45,080 bases of DNA, from positions 1 through 45,080 of the forward strand of contig JAKSVI010000009.1 of assembly GCA_024408095.1 (NCBI GenBank), given 5' to 3'. Source of the DNA: Bacilli bacterium (lineage in GTDB: Bacteria > Bacillota_I > Bacilli_A > RFN20 > CAG-826). Below the pieces are notes generated by a model. The model worked only from the letters and a program-made list of their open reading frames with translations. It had not been told where the DNA came from and searched no databases. Positions 24,890 to 33,386 of this stretch are shown one piece after another. The position numbers and the translations under genes were made by a program. Each line of letters begins with the position of its first letter. Position 1 is the stretch's first letter.

Positions 24890-25974
24890 TTTTGTAAACC
24901 TTTTAAAATTTCGAAAAGTTTTAATCCTTCTTGCTCCAATGATACTTTGTGAGCAGTGGAGATAGCGTTTTGAGACATACCATAGTTTATTTTATCAATA
25001 GCGTCACTAATTGTTTTTGGTTTTTTAAGGTTAACAATGAAACCGTTTTTATTATTCTCAACATATTGAAGTGAACTTACTACATTATCACTAGATATAA
25101 CGGGCAAGCCACATGCAAAAGCTTCCAATGTTGTTTGACCATAAATATCATATTTAGAAAGAGTAATAAAGGCATCACATGATTTCATTAAGTCAAACAG
25201 CTCATCTTTCTTTACGAAATTTAATATGTAAATATTAGATAGATTGTTTTTAGCAATCATTTTACTGTACTTATTCTCTTCTTTGCCGCTTCCTACTAAT
25301 AGCAAAGAATCCTTTTTATCTCTAAATTGTTCAATTAATTGAATGTTATTTTTGCGTTTTATAAATTGGGTTGGACATATAAATAATTTTCCATTTGGAA
25401 GGTGAAATTTAGATCTTATAGTTTGTTTTTCATCTTGAGTTAGTGGTTTCTTTAATATATCTGTTTCGTAGAAAGTTGAATATGGATAAAGAAAAATTTT
25501 ATCTTTTTTCGCGCCATAATAAATTAAATACTCATTAGCTTTATTACATGGCGATAAATAAAATGATGCTTTCTTGATGTATGATTTTTTTATCATTTTT
25601 TTCAAACAAGACTCGTTTTTTCTAAGGCCCCCATTGATCATCAATCCAAATGGGATTTTATGTCTATGCATATAGTTAATGGACATCATTTCACTTAAAT
25701 GACTATAGCCATTCATAATGATAAAATCATAGTTTTTATAGTTTTTTGCAATGAATTGTTTAACTTTTTTTGTGCAAGTGCCTTCGTTTCCGATATATCC
25801 ATTTTTATAAAACATAGCGTTGAATTTATATTCGTTACAATTATAAAAGGCTAAGGGTCTGTCACCAGCTTTTTCCCTTTCAAAAATAACATCTAATTGA
25901 ACAAACTTAGAAAGTTCATTAAACGCTCTAACTTTATATGGAGCAGGATGATTAAAAACTATTAAAACTTTCAT
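24886..25974 (-). CDS. Glycosyltransferase, GT4 family
   Basis: A 362-residue transferase. The N-terminus MKVLIVFNHPAPYKVRAFNE is typical of GT4 enzymes. The donor domain shows KLFICPTQFIKRKNN, LLVGSG and DAFITLSKYDIYGQTTLEAFACGLPVISS, containing the E-x7-E pattern. It heads a two-gene leftward operon. TATAAT (25981-25986, minus) lies 6 nt before the ATG, so the mRNA is probably leaderless. The divergent ung promoter lies about 30 bp away. Confidence 0.9.
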   Translation of the reverse strand: MKVLIVFNHPAPYKVRAFNELSKFVQLDVIFEREKAGDRPLAFYNCNEYKFNAMFYKNGYIGNEGTCTKKVKQFIAKNYKNYDFIIMNGYSHLSEMMSINYMHRHKIPFGLMINGGLRKNESCLKKMIKKSYIKKASFYLSPCNKANEYLIYYGAKKDKIFLYPYSTFYETDILKKPLTQDEKQTIRSKFHLPNGKLFICPTQFIKRKNNIQLIEQFRDKKDSLLLVGSGKEENKYSKMIAKNNLSNIYILNFVKKDELFDLMKSCDAFITLSKYDIYGQTTLEAFACGLPVISSDNVVSSLQYVENNKNGFIVNLKKPKTISDAIDKINYGMSQNAISTAHKVSLEQEGLKLFEILKGLQK

Positions 25975-25980
25975 ATGCTA

Positions 25981-25986
25981 ATTATA
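25981..25986 (-). promoter_or_regulatory. -10 box of the glycosyltransferase operon, leaderless type
   Basis: Perfect TATAAT on the minus strand, 6-nt gap (TAGCAT) to ATG 25974, no ribosome site. Confidence 0.6.
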
Positions 25987-26017
25987 CTTATTATATTTCT
26001 ACAAAGGTAGAAAATGT

Positions 26018-26023
26018 TATTAT
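26018..26023 (+). promoter_or_regulatory. -10 box of ung, leaderless type
   Basis: TATTAT with a 6-nt gap (TGAAAT) to ATG 26030, no ribosome site; divergent from the glycosyltransferase promoter. Confidence 0.45.
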
Positions 26024-26029
26024 TGAAAT

Positions 26030-26704
26030 ATGGAAACCTGGAATGAGTTTTTTAAAGAAGTTGGAAGCAAGCCTTATTCAGACCGTCTAAGAAGTTTTTT
26101 AGATGATGAATATCGGGATCATATATGTTATCCGCCACGCGAGCTTTTATTTAATGCATTTAGGTTAACCCCTTTAAAAAATGTAAAAGTTGTAATAATA
26201 GGACAAGATCCTTATCATGAACCAGGCCAAGCTATGGGATTGTCTTTTTCAGTACCGAAAGGAATTAAAGTGCCTCCATCATTATTAAATATATATAAGG
26301 AAATAGAACAAGAATTTGGTGTGAAAATAGATAAATCCAGTGGGGACCTAACTTATCTAGCAAAACAAGGTGTACTTTGTTTGAATTCAATATTGTCTGT
26401 TCGGGAGCATCAACCGATGAGTCATAATATTGAGGAATATTTTTTATTCTTTAAGGACGTAATGTCTGTTTTAGATAAACAAAGACAACCTATGGTTTTT
26501 ATGCTCTGGGGCGGACCAGCAAGGAAGTTAAAAAAATTGTTAAATAATCCATCTCACCTTATTCTTGAATGTGTTCATCCTTCTCCTCTTGCGGCTATAC
26601 ATGGTGGATGGTTTGGCAACAATCATTTTAAATTAGCAAACGACTATTTGATTTCAAATAAAGTAAAACCAATTAAATGGTTCAAAAACATAGAAAATTT
26701 ATAG
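26030..26704 (+). CDS. ung: Uracil-DNA glycosylase
   Basis: A 224-residue family-1 enzyme that removes uracil from DNA in base-excision repair. The water-activating motif GQDPYHEPGQA (D60) and the C-terminal loop HPSPLAAIHGGWFGNNHF (H183) are intact, as is the uracil-binding LNSILSVREHQP. Length is the usual 220-230. It has its own promoter and stands alone before the riboswitch. Confidence 0.97.
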   Translation: METWNEFFKEVGSKPYSDRLRSFLDDEYRDHICYPPRELLFNAFRLTPLKNVKVVIIGQDPYHEPGQAMGLSFSVPKGIKVPPSLLNIYKEIEQEFGVKIDKSSGDLTYLAKQGVLCLNSILSVREHQPMSHNIEEYFLFFKDVMSVLDKQRQPMVFMLWGGPARKLKKLLNNPSHLILECVHPSPLAAIHGGWFGNNHFKLANDYLISNKVKPIKWFKNIENL

Positions 26705-26721
26705 AAAAAGTTTTACAATGA

Positions 26722-26806
26722 TTTTCGGGAGCTGAGCGAACTCGGCTGAGAGGATTCTTCTTCGAATCGACCATACCTGATCCAGATAATGCTGGCGTAG
26801 GAATTT
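26722..26806 (+). promoter_or_regulatory. TPP riboswitch aptamer (THI element)
   Basis: Conserved blocks are present in order: a P3 hairpin CTGAG-CGAA-CTCGG, the CTGAGA box (26746-26751), a GATTC/GAATC hairpin, and the 3' block ACCTGATCCAGATAATGC followed by GGCGTAGGA. This is the thiamine pyrophosphate aptamer. Its 3' strand GTAGGAA (26797-26803) can instead pair with TTCCTAC (26813-26819), which forms an antiterminator. It controls the thiamine transporter gene right behind it. Confidence 0.95.
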
Positions 26807-26810
26807 TGTG

Positions 26811-26836
26811 GCTTCCTACGATTAGGAGGCTTTTTT
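26811..26836 (+). terminator. Riboswitch expression-platform terminator
   Basis: Stem GCTTCCTA (26811-26818) / TAGGAGGC (26823-26830) with a CGAT loop and six T (26831-26836). The right arm contains AGGAGG (26824-26829), the ribosome site of the next gene 8 nt before its ATG. The hairpin can therefore block both transcription and translation. Confidence 0.92.
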
Positions 26837-26837
26837 A

Positions 26838-27764
26838 ATGAAAGGTAAAAAATGTGTTGGAATTTTGTTGTTAATTCATGCATTTTTTGTTTGCTTTTGT
26901 GGACCATATTTTCAAACAACAAGTGATTATGTCTCAATCCAAAATTTGACAAACGACATTAGTTTTGCAGGGATTTCTGCAATTATTATATCAATTTTAA
27001 TTGTAATTATGGTTATTACGTATTGTACATTTTTTACTAATGCAAATAAAGTTAAGATTATATTTTTGCCCTTAGATTTGCTATGCATTGTATTGTTATT
27101 TTTGTCAGCAAAAATCGCTAGTCTTTTTGGATTGATTGCTACCATATCTTTTATACCAATCGCACTTGCTATTTATACGATTATCTTGTTCTTTGTTCTA
27201 TGTTCTCAAATTTTAGAGAAATTCACTTTAACGACAATGGATATAGTTGAAATTGCGCTTTTTGTCGGCTTAGCTTTGGTACTAGATTTAGCGCCATTAA
27301 AATTTAAAGTTGTACCTCAAGGAGGCTCCATATCTTTGACAATGCTTCCATTAATGATTTTGTCATTAAGAAAAGGCTTTATTAAAGGCTTTATCGGTGC
27401 TGGTATTTTATTCGGTCTAATTAACTGTCTTACCGATGGCTATGGTCTTGTGACTTACCCATTAGATTATTTTATCGGTTTTGGAAGTGTTGCAATTTTT
27501 GGCCTTTTTAGAACATTAATTTACAAACGTTACAGTCTTATAAATATTGTTTATTATGTTATTGCCGGATTGTTAACAATGACAATTAGAGTTTTTGCAT
27601 CAACTTTGTCTGGTATCTTATTTTTTAATTACACTTTTGTTGCCTCATTAATATATCAACTTACATATATTCCAGCCGCCGTTGCAGCTTCTACAATTGT
27701 TGCAATCATCTTATATAGGCCTCTTTTCATGCTTAACCAAAGACAACTAAAAAGAGCAAAATAA
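26838..27764 (+). CDS. thiT: ThiT-like thiamine ECF transporter S-component with an extra N-terminal membrane domain
   Basis: A 308-residue membrane protein. Residues from about 134 match ThiT/YuaJ: DIVEIALFVGLALVLDLAP, PQGGSISLTMLPLMILSLRK, GFIGAGILFGLINCL and PLDYFIGFGSVAIFG. ThiT binds thiamine and works with the shared EcfAA'T module, which is not in this window. Normal ThiT is about 190-200 residues; here some 133 N-terminal residues with about four membrane segments are added. I do not recognise that part. The TPP riboswitch directly upstream confirms the thiamine link. The AGGAGG ribosome site lies inside the terminator stem. Confidence 0.92.
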   Translation: MKGKKCVGILLLIHAFFVCFCGPYFQTTSDYVSIQNLTNDISFAGISAIIISILIVIMVITYCTFFTNANKVKIIFLPLDLLCIVLLFLSAKIASLFGLIATISFIPIALAIYTIILFFVLCSQILEKFTLTTMDIVEIALFVGLALVLDLAPLKFKVVPQGGSISLTMLPLMILSLRKGFIKGFIGAGILFGLINCLTDGYGLVTYPLDYFIGFGSVAIFGLFRTLIYKRYSLINIVYYVIAGLLTMTIRVFASTLSGILFFNYTFVASLIYQLTYIPAAVAASTIVAIILYRPLFMLNQRQLKRAK

Positions 27765-27786
27765 TTACTGAAAATTATATTCTATC

Positions 27787-27801
27787 TCTCACTAAGTGAG
27801 A
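27787..27801. repeat. Inverted repeat before the next operon
   Basis: TCTCACT-A-AGTGAGA is a perfect 7+1+7 repeat just after thiT. Too few T follow for a good terminator. It ends 2 nt before the -35 box at 27804, so it could be an operator. Confidence 0.35.
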
Positions 27802-27803
27802 AT

Positions 27804-27831
27804 TTGTGATATAGTAAATAAGTATTATAAA
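27804..27831 (+). promoter_or_regulatory. Promoter of the membrane protein-ntdp-tsaE operon
   Basis: TTGTGA (27804-27809), 16-nt spacer and TATAAA (26 nt after the start of the -35). The leader that follows contains a good ribosome site, AGGGG at 27835-27839. Confidence 0.55.
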
Positions 27832-27847
27832 GATAGGGGTGTATCAT

Positions 27848-28888
27848 ATGAAAAATAAAAAAGCAAAGATTGTAGATGAAACAGAAAACAATTCATCTTT
27901 ACAAAACTTAGATTCCTCCGAAACAATAAAAACCGAAACAAAAGAAGATAAACCATTTGATCAGCAAATCGAAGAAGCTCGAATGGTGCTTCAAGGCATT
28001 TACAAAAAAAGCAGAAGAATTAGCAACATCTTTATGATAGGTGCTGTTGCTTTTTTAGTTGCAGGAATGGTCCTTGCGGTTCAAAAGGAAAACAATGTTC
28101 TTCCAATCATCGGTTTTGTTTTAATGGGTGTTGCAATTTTATCTCTAATTATCCAATACATTGTTAATAGAAATAAGTTTCCGGATGCAACTAAGGAATA
28201 TGCAAAAAATGTAACTGCATTATTAAATGGACACATTTTTTCTTCTACTCTTATTTCCGATTTAAAAACTGATCCTCTTGAAAAGATAGAACAATCTGAA
28301 ATCTTATCTGATGGAGTTTATAACTCAATTTCTCAATTAGCCAGCAGAAATGTTGTTACTGGAACTTATAAAAAAAGAAATTTTAGAATTGCAGATTTAG
28401 CAGTATACGAAGTGGGCGAAAAAAGAAATCAACGTCCTTTAGCATTTATTGGTAAATACTTAGTCTATCCCAATGACTTACATTTTGAAGATAGAATTAT
28501 CGTTTCGATTTATAATCCTGCTGTCAATAGTGTTGTTGAAAAAGGTCAAACTGTTACCAAAGAAGCAAGATTGGATAAACCAACAAATATTGAAGATCTT
28601 GAACTTGTTATGGAAGAAAGCAATATGAAGATTTACGCGAAAAACGGTGTCGATGTTAAAGATGTTCTTGGAAGTAAATTCTTCAAATATTTATCATCCA
28701 TTCAAATTGATAAAACATTGCTTAATGCAAACTTATGTTTTTGGGCTGGTAGATCTATTGCATATTTTAGCTACGATGATGATGTTGTTAGCTTACCATT
28801 TGAAAAAGAATTTAATGGCACTCCAACAAAAGAATTTCGTAAAGATTTTGAAGAATTGCTAGAAGGTTTGTCAATTTTGACAAAATAA
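27848..28888 (+). CDS. Membrane protein, possibly DUF3137-like
   Basis: A 346-residue protein with an acidic, hydrophilic N-terminal 60 residues, two membrane segments (about 61-81 and 86-106) and a long cytoplasmic C-terminal domain. The domain pattern (FRIADLAVYEVGEKR..., FIGKYLVYPNDLHFEDRIIVS) recalls DUF3137 proteins, but that call is tentative. ATG 27848 is preferred over GTG 27839 because AGGGG lies 8 nt ahead of it. It stands 2 nt before the Ntdp-like gene, so they share an operon. Confidence 0.65.
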   Translation: MKNKKAKIVDETENNSSLQNLDSSETIKTETKEDKPFDQQIEEARMVLQGIYKKSRRISNIFMIGAVAFLVAGMVLAVQKENNVLPIIGFVLMGVAILSLIIQYIVNRNKFPDATKEYAKNVTALLNGHIFSSTLISDLKTDPLEKIEQSEILSDGVYNSISQLASRNVVTGTYKKRNFRIADLAVYEVGEKRNQRPLAFIGKYLVYPNDLHFEDRIIVSIYNPAVNSVVEKGQTVTKEARLDKPTNIEDLELVMEESNMKIYAKNGVDVKDVLGSKFFKYLSSIQIDKTLLNANLCFWAGRSIAYFSYDDDVVSLPFEKEFNGTPTKEFRKDFEELLEGLSILTK

Positions 28889-28890
28889 AT

Positions 28891-29418
28891 ATGAGATACG
28901 TTGGTAAGTGGCTTGGTATTAAATGTTTTAAGCACGATGGTGCATTACATAGAATTTGGGATCGTGGACTTGTGTTAGACAATAACGATGACTTTTTAGT
29001 TTGCGCTACCAAAAGTGCCAAGGTTGTTGAGTCCAATGGAAGACGATGGTTTACAAGTGAACCTGCAGTGACAATATTCTCCAAAAAAGAGTGGTGGAAT
29101 GTAATTTGCATGTTTAAAAATGATGGCATTTGTTATTACTGCAATATTGCTTCTCCATGCGTTGTGGATAATGGAAACATTAAATATATAGATTATGACT
29201 TAGATGTCAAACTTTTTCCTGATAAGTCTATTCGTGTATTAGACGAGAAAGAATATGACAGGCATAAAGAGCAATATAAATATTCTGAAAAATTAGATTC
29301 AGTGCTTAAATTTGAAACAGAGAATATTATTGAAAAAATGGGAAAAAGAGAATTCCCTTTTAAAGATGAAATTATAAAGGAATATTATGATAATTTTTTA
29401 TCACAATTAGCGAAATAA
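28891..29418 (+). CDS. DUF402 nucleoside tri/diphosphate phosphatase (Ntdp-like)
   Basis: A 175-residue DUF402 protein closely resembling the staphylococcal/Bacillus Ntdp (YgaC) enzymes, which hydrolyse nucleoside tri- and diphosphates. Shared stretches include KHDGALHRIWDRG, WWNVICMFKNDGICYYCNIA and IKYIDYDLDVKLFPD. The last carries the metal-binding Asp cluster. Length matches. It lies 2 nt after the membrane-protein gene and 1 nt before tsaE. Confidence 0.88.
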   Translation: MRYVGKWLGIKCFKHDGALHRIWDRGLVLDNNDDFLVCATKSAKVVESNGRRWFTSEPAVTIFSKKEWWNVICMFKNDGICYYCNIASPCVVDNGNIKYIDYDLDVKLFPDKSIRVLDEKEYDRHKEQYKYSEKLDSVLKFETENIIEKMGKREFPFKDEIIKEYYDNFLSQLAK

Positions 29419-29419
29419 A

Positions 29420-29869
29420 ATGGCATTCTCAAAAATGATTATCACAAATAACACTGAAGAAACTTTAGAGCTTGGAAAAAAGTTAGCTTTGAGTTTACCT
29501 AGTGGTTCAGTAGTGACCTTAAATGGTGAATTAGGAGCTGGAAAAACTACACTTGTTAGAGGCGTGGCAAGAGGCTTAAATATAAACGAAGTTGTTCAAT
29601 CGCCTACCTTCAATATTATGAAAATTTATTTAAAAGGAAATCGTCCCCTCATTCACATCGATGCATACCGATTAGCTGATGTAAATAGTGATATCGGTCT
29701 AGATGAATATATTGGATACGAAACTGGCTTAACCTTTATTGAGTGGTCACAATATATTTCTCAATTAATTCCAAAAAACCATATCAATATCGACATAAAA
29801 TGTTTAGATTTTGAAAAAAGAGAGTTAATTGTCTCAACGAACAATGAAGAAATTTTGAGGCTGTTTTAA
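29420..29869 (+). CDS. tsaE: tRNA t6A synthesis ATPase TsaE
   Basis: A 149-residue P-loop ATPase of the TsaBDE complex that makes N6-threonylcarbamoyladenosine at tRNA position 37. Walker A is GELGAGKTT (36-44); FIEWSQ is the usual later motif. Length is normal. It is followed 1 nt later by tsaB. Confidence 0.95.
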   Translation: MAFSKMIITNNTEETLELGKKLALSLPSGSVVTLNGELGAGKTTLVRGVARGLNINEVVQSPTFNIMKIYLKGNRPLIHIDAYRLADVNSDIGLDEYIGYETGLTFIEWSQYISQLIPKNHINIDIKCLDFEKRELIVSTNNEEILRLF

Positions 29870-29870
29870 T

Positions 29871-30455
29871 ATGATTACCATTATTCTTGACTCTTCCAAC
29901 ACATCACTTTCAGTAGGTTTGGCTAAGGATAACAAATTACTAGCATCTAAATCTTATAAATGTTGGCAAGAACAAAGCGAACATATGATTCCTGAACTAG
30001 ATGATTTGTTAAGAAAAAATAATGTTGATAAAAACGAGATTTCTGAAATTGTTGTTTCGATTGGTCCCGGATCTTATACGGGGGTAAGAATAGCATTAAC
30101 AATTGCTAAAGTTTTGGCGTTATCAACTAATGCCTTGGTTTATCCCGTTAGTTCATTAAGAGCCTTGTCTACAATCAACGAACCATCTATTTGTTTGATT
30201 AACGCTCGAAGCGGTAGATCTTATATTGGTGTTTATGATAAACAAAGCATATTATTAAGCGACAGAATTTTAACTAACGATGACGTGCTTGACTATATAA
30301 AAATGAACCCCTCTTATAAAATAAGAGGAGAAGTGTCTTATCTTGGATTTAATGACACAGACACAAATGTTTGTGAGACTATGCTACATTTAAAACAATT
30401 TACAAAGCCTGTTGATAATGTTCTTGGTTTAAAACCAGTCTACATGAAGGATTGA
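29871..30455 (+). CDS. tsaB: tRNA t6A synthesis protein TsaB
   Basis: A 194-residue ASKHA-fold partner of TsaD. Marks are ILDSSNTSLSVGLAKD, the helix EQSEHMIPELDDLL and the VVSIGPGSYTGVRIALTIAK segment. It is somewhat shorter than the 220-230 residues common in Bacillus, through a trimmed C-terminal half. It lies between tsaE and rimI in one operon. Confidence 0.94.
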   Translation: MITIILDSSNTSLSVGLAKDNKLLASKSYKCWQEQSEHMIPELDDLLRKNNVDKNEISEIVVSIGPGSYTGVRIALTIAKVLALSTNALVYPVSSLRALSTINEPSICLINARSGRSYIGVYDKQSILLSDRILTNDDVLDYIKMNPSYKIRGEVSYLGFNDTDTNVCETMLHLKQFTKPVDNVLGLKPVYMKD

Positions 30456-30456
30456 T

Positions 30457-30948
30457 ATGGAATTATTAAATATTGAAGTTAGACCAATGACAATAACGGA
30501 TATGCCAAGTGTTATGGAGATTGAAAATCTTTGTTTTAAACATCCTTGGGGAGAACAAGATATACTTTATGAACTTAATGAAAATCCCGTTAGCCATGTG
30601 TGGGTAATTGAACTATCTCAAAATGGGCAGAAGGCTATCTGTGGTTTCTGTGATTATTGGGAAACATTTGATAGCGCAACCATTTGCCAAATTGCAGTTC
30701 ATCCAAAAATTCAAAGACATCAATTAGGTAACGCAATGATGGATGAAATCATTAATGACTGTTATATTAAAAAAATAAAAAACATCACATTAGAAGTGAG
30801 AGCGAGTAATGAAAAAGCTATAAATTTCTATAAAAGACACGGGTTTTGCACTGAAATTGTAAAAAAATCTTATTATTCCGATGGTGAAGATGCACTATAT
30901 ATGATCAAAAAAATGGAGGAAGAATATGGCAACGATACTAGCAATTGA
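30457..30948 (+). CDS. rimI: RimI-type protein N-acetyltransferase
   Basis: A 163-residue GNAT acetyltransferase. The acetyl-CoA site is in IAVHPKIQRHQLGNAMM, and LEVRASNEKAINFYKRHGF is the typical RimI C-terminal block. RimI acetylates the N-terminus of ribosomal protein bS18 and is commonly found in tsaE-tsaB-rimI-tsaD operons, as here. It overlaps tsaD by 23 bp. Confidence 0.92.
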   Translation: MELLNIEVRPMTITDMPSVMEIENLCFKHPWGEQDILYELNENPVSHVWVIELSQNGQKAICGFCDYWETFDSATICQIAVHPKIQRHQLGNAMMDEIINDCYIKKIKNITLEVRASNEKAINFYKRHGFCTEIVKKSYYSDGEDALYMIKKMEEEYGNDTSN

Positions 30949-31939
30949 ATCAAGCTGTGACGAGACCGCTGTTGCTATTACAAGAGATGGTAATCTCCTT
31001 GCCAATATTGTTTCAACACAAATTGAAGTTCATAGAAAATATGGTGGTGTTATGCCTGAGATTGCCTCAAGATTGCATGCTGAGAATATTGGTGTTGTTT
31101 TAAAAGAAGCTTTGGAAACAGCAAATATTGCTCTAGATGATATAGATGCTTTCGCTGTTACTCGTGGCCCAGGATTAATAGGCGCTTTGCATGTTGGATT
31201 ACAAGCTGCAAAAACTTTAGCAATGTTATATAAGAAACCACTAATTCCAGTACACCATCTTGCCGGACATATATATGCAAATAAATATGTAGATAATTTT
31301 ACTTATCCATTATTGGCAGTCGTTGTTTCTGGCGGGAATACAGAACTCGTTTTGATGAAAGATGACTTAGACTTTAAAGTAATTGCTGAAACTCGTGATG
31401 ATGCCATCGGCGAATGTTATGACAAAGTCGCTCGTGTTTTAGGACTCCCTTATCCTGGTGGTATACCTATTGATAAATTAGCAAAAGAAGGTAAACATTC
31501 TTATGATTTGCCCACTCCATTAAAAGGTGAAAAAACATTAGATTTTTCATACTCTGGTCTAAAGACCAATGTTATAAATCTTGTGCACAACCTTGAACAA
31601 AAAGGTGAAAAAGTCAATGTTCCTGATATGTGCAAATCATTCCAAGATGTAGCGGTCGAACTAGTGATTGATAGAACTATTAAAGCAAGTAAATTATATG
31701 ATGTTAAAGAAGTTATATTAGCTGGTGGAGTTTCTGCAAATTCATATTTAAGACAACGAATGACTGAAGAGATGAATAAACTTAATATAAAGATTAATAT
31801 CCCGCCAATGTGGTGCTGCACTGATAATGCTTCAATGATAGCGAAAGTTGCTGAAAAACTTTATGATATAAAACTTTTTGCACCATTAAATATAGGAGTA
31901 GACCCTAATTGGTCTATAGAAGATTGGAATAAATTTTGA
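30926..31939 (+). CDS. tsaD: tRNA N6-threonylcarbamoyltransferase TsaD
   Basis: The 337-residue catalytic subunit for t6A37 formation. The ASKHA fold begins MATILAIESSCDETAVAI. Metal-binding histidines lie in HHLAGH (H111, H115). VSGGNTEL and the late VILAGGVSANSYLR are intact. It overlaps rimI by 23 bp and a GGAGGA ribosome site lies in rimI. A weak hairpin (GAAATC 31938-31943 / GATTTC 31949-31954) covers its stop. Confidence 0.96.
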   Translation: MATILAIESSCDETAVAITRDGNLLANIVSTQIEVHRKYGGVMPEIASRLHAENIGVVLKEALETANIALDDIDAFAVTRGPGLIGALHVGLQAAKTLAMLYKKPLIPVHHLAGHIYANKYVDNFTYPLLAVVVSGGNTELVLMKDDLDFKVIAETRDDAIGECYDKVARVLGLPYPGGIPIDKLAKEGKHSYDLPTPLKGEKTLDFSYSGLKTNVINLVHNLEQKGEKVNVPDMCKSFQDVAVELVIDRTIKASKLYDVKEVILAGGVSANSYLRQRMTEEMNKLNIKINIPPMWCCTDNASMIAKVAEKLYDIKLFAPLNIGVDPNWSIEDWNKF

Positions 31940-31946
31940 AATCAGT

Positions 31947-31973
31947 TTGATTTCATTAAATTATAGTTATAAT
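31947..31973 (+). promoter_or_regulatory. Promoter of asnS
   Basis: TTGATT (31947-31952), about 15-nt spacer, TATAAT (31968-31973). AGAGG (31980-31984) provides a ribosome site before ATG 31993. Confidence 0.5.
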
Positions 31974-31992
31974 TAAAAAGAGGTAAATAAAA

Positions 31993-33384
31993 ATGGAACC
32001 AGTATCAACAACAAATTTTGACTTATACGATATCGTAGTAAGTGGCAGCGAAGAAGAACTGAAAAATCTTAATAAAGTTGTTCTTCAAGGTTGGGTTAGA
32101 ACCAATAGAGACAATGGGTCAATCGGATTCATTGAATTTAATGACGGAACATATTTTAAAAATGTACAGTTAGTTTATTCAAACAGCTCTAAAAATTATG
32201 ATTTGCTCAGAAGCCTTAAAACTGGATCTGCAATTTCGATTTTAGGATCTGTTCGTTTAACTCCTGAAAATAAACAACCTTTTGAAATTGTTGTTGATGA
32301 TTGCTCTTTAGAAGGTGATGTTGATGATGATTATCCTCTTCAAAAAAAGAGACATTCATTTGAATTTCTTAGAGAAATAGCGCACTTACGTCCACGTGCT
32401 AATACATTCCAAGCAGTATATAGAGTTAGAAGCGTTCTTAGCTATGCTATACATGAATTCTTCCAGGAGAGAGGATTTATTTATGTCCACACTCCAGAAA
32501 TAACTACAAACGATGGAGAGGGAGCGGGAAATGTTTTTGATGTAACAACTCATGACACAAAAGATTTATTTAGTTTTTATGGCAGAAAAGTCAATTTAAC
32601 AGTTACTGGTCAATTACATGTTGAGCCATTTGCTTTAGCGTTTAGAGATGTTTATACATTTGGACCTGTATTTAGAGCAGAACATTCTAACACAGTCAGA
32701 CATGCTTCTGAATTTTGGATGATTGAGCCTGAGATGGCTTTCTGTGACTTAAATGACAACATGGATGTAATTGAAGATTGCGTTAAATATTGTATTAATT
32801 ATTTACTAGAAGCTTGTCCAGATGAAATGAACTTTTTTAACAGTATGATTGATAATACTTTGCTTGAAAGACTGAAACATGTCGCGAATAGTGAATTTAA
32901 GAAAATGACATATACAGAAGGCATTGAAATTTTGAAAAACGCTGTCAAATCTGGCGTAAAATTTGAAAATTCGGATATTTTCTGGGGTATGGATTTACAA
33001 TCTGAACATGAAAGATATCTCACAGAAAAAGTTATTAATGGACCATTGTTCTTGATTGACTATCCCAGTGAAATTAAAGCTTTCTATATGCGATTAAATG
33101 ATGATGGTAAGACAGTCGCTGCATGCGATTTGTTAGTTCCAAATGTCGGCGAACTGGTTGGTGGTAGCCAAAGAGAAGAACGATATAATTTATTAAAAGA
33201 AAAAATGGATAAACTTGGTATTACTCAAGAACTTGATTGGTACCTCGATACTAGAAGATATGGTGGTTGTAAACATTCAGGTTTTGGTATCGGTTTTGAT
33301 CGCTTATTAATGTATGTTACAGGTATGCAAAACATTAGAGATGTTCAACCATATCCACGCACAAGCAATTCTATTAAATATTAA
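31993..33384 (+). CDS. asnS: Asparaginyl-tRNA synthetase
   Basis: A 463-residue class IIb synthetase charging tRNA-Asn. The N-terminal OB-fold has VVLQGWVRTNRDNGSIGFIE. Motif 2 is FRAEHSNTVRHASEFWMIEPE, and motif 3 is GFGIGFDRLLMYVTGMQNIRDVQPYPR. The sequence is of the AsnRS rather than AspRS type. As the window also encodes GatCAB, the amidotransferase is presumably needed for Gln-tRNA rather than Asn-tRNA. That is inference: presence of GlnRS was not testable here. Confidence 0.96.
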   Translation: MEPVSTTNFDLYDIVVSGSEEELKNLNKVVLQGWVRTNRDNGSIGFIEFNDGTYFKNVQLVYSNSSKNYDLLRSLKTGSAISILGSVRLTPENKQPFEIVVDDCSLEGDVDDDYPLQKKRHSFEFLREIAHLRPRANTFQAVYRVRSVLSYAIHEFFQERGFIYVHTPEITTNDGEGAGNVFDVTTHDTKDLFSFYGRKVNLTVTGQLHVEPFALAFRDVYTFGPVFRAEHSNTVRHASEFWMIEPEMAFCDLNDNMDVIEDCVKYCINYLLEACPDEMNFFNSMIDNTLLERLKHVANSEFKKMTYTEGIEILKNAVKSGVKFENSDIFWGMDLQSEHERYLTEKVINGPLFLIDYPSEIKAFYMRLNDDGKTVAACDLLVPNVGELVGGSQREERYNLLKEKMDKLGITQELDWYLDTRRYGGCKHSGFGIGFDRLLMYVTGMQNIRDVQPYPRTSNSIKY

Positions 33385-33386
33385 TT

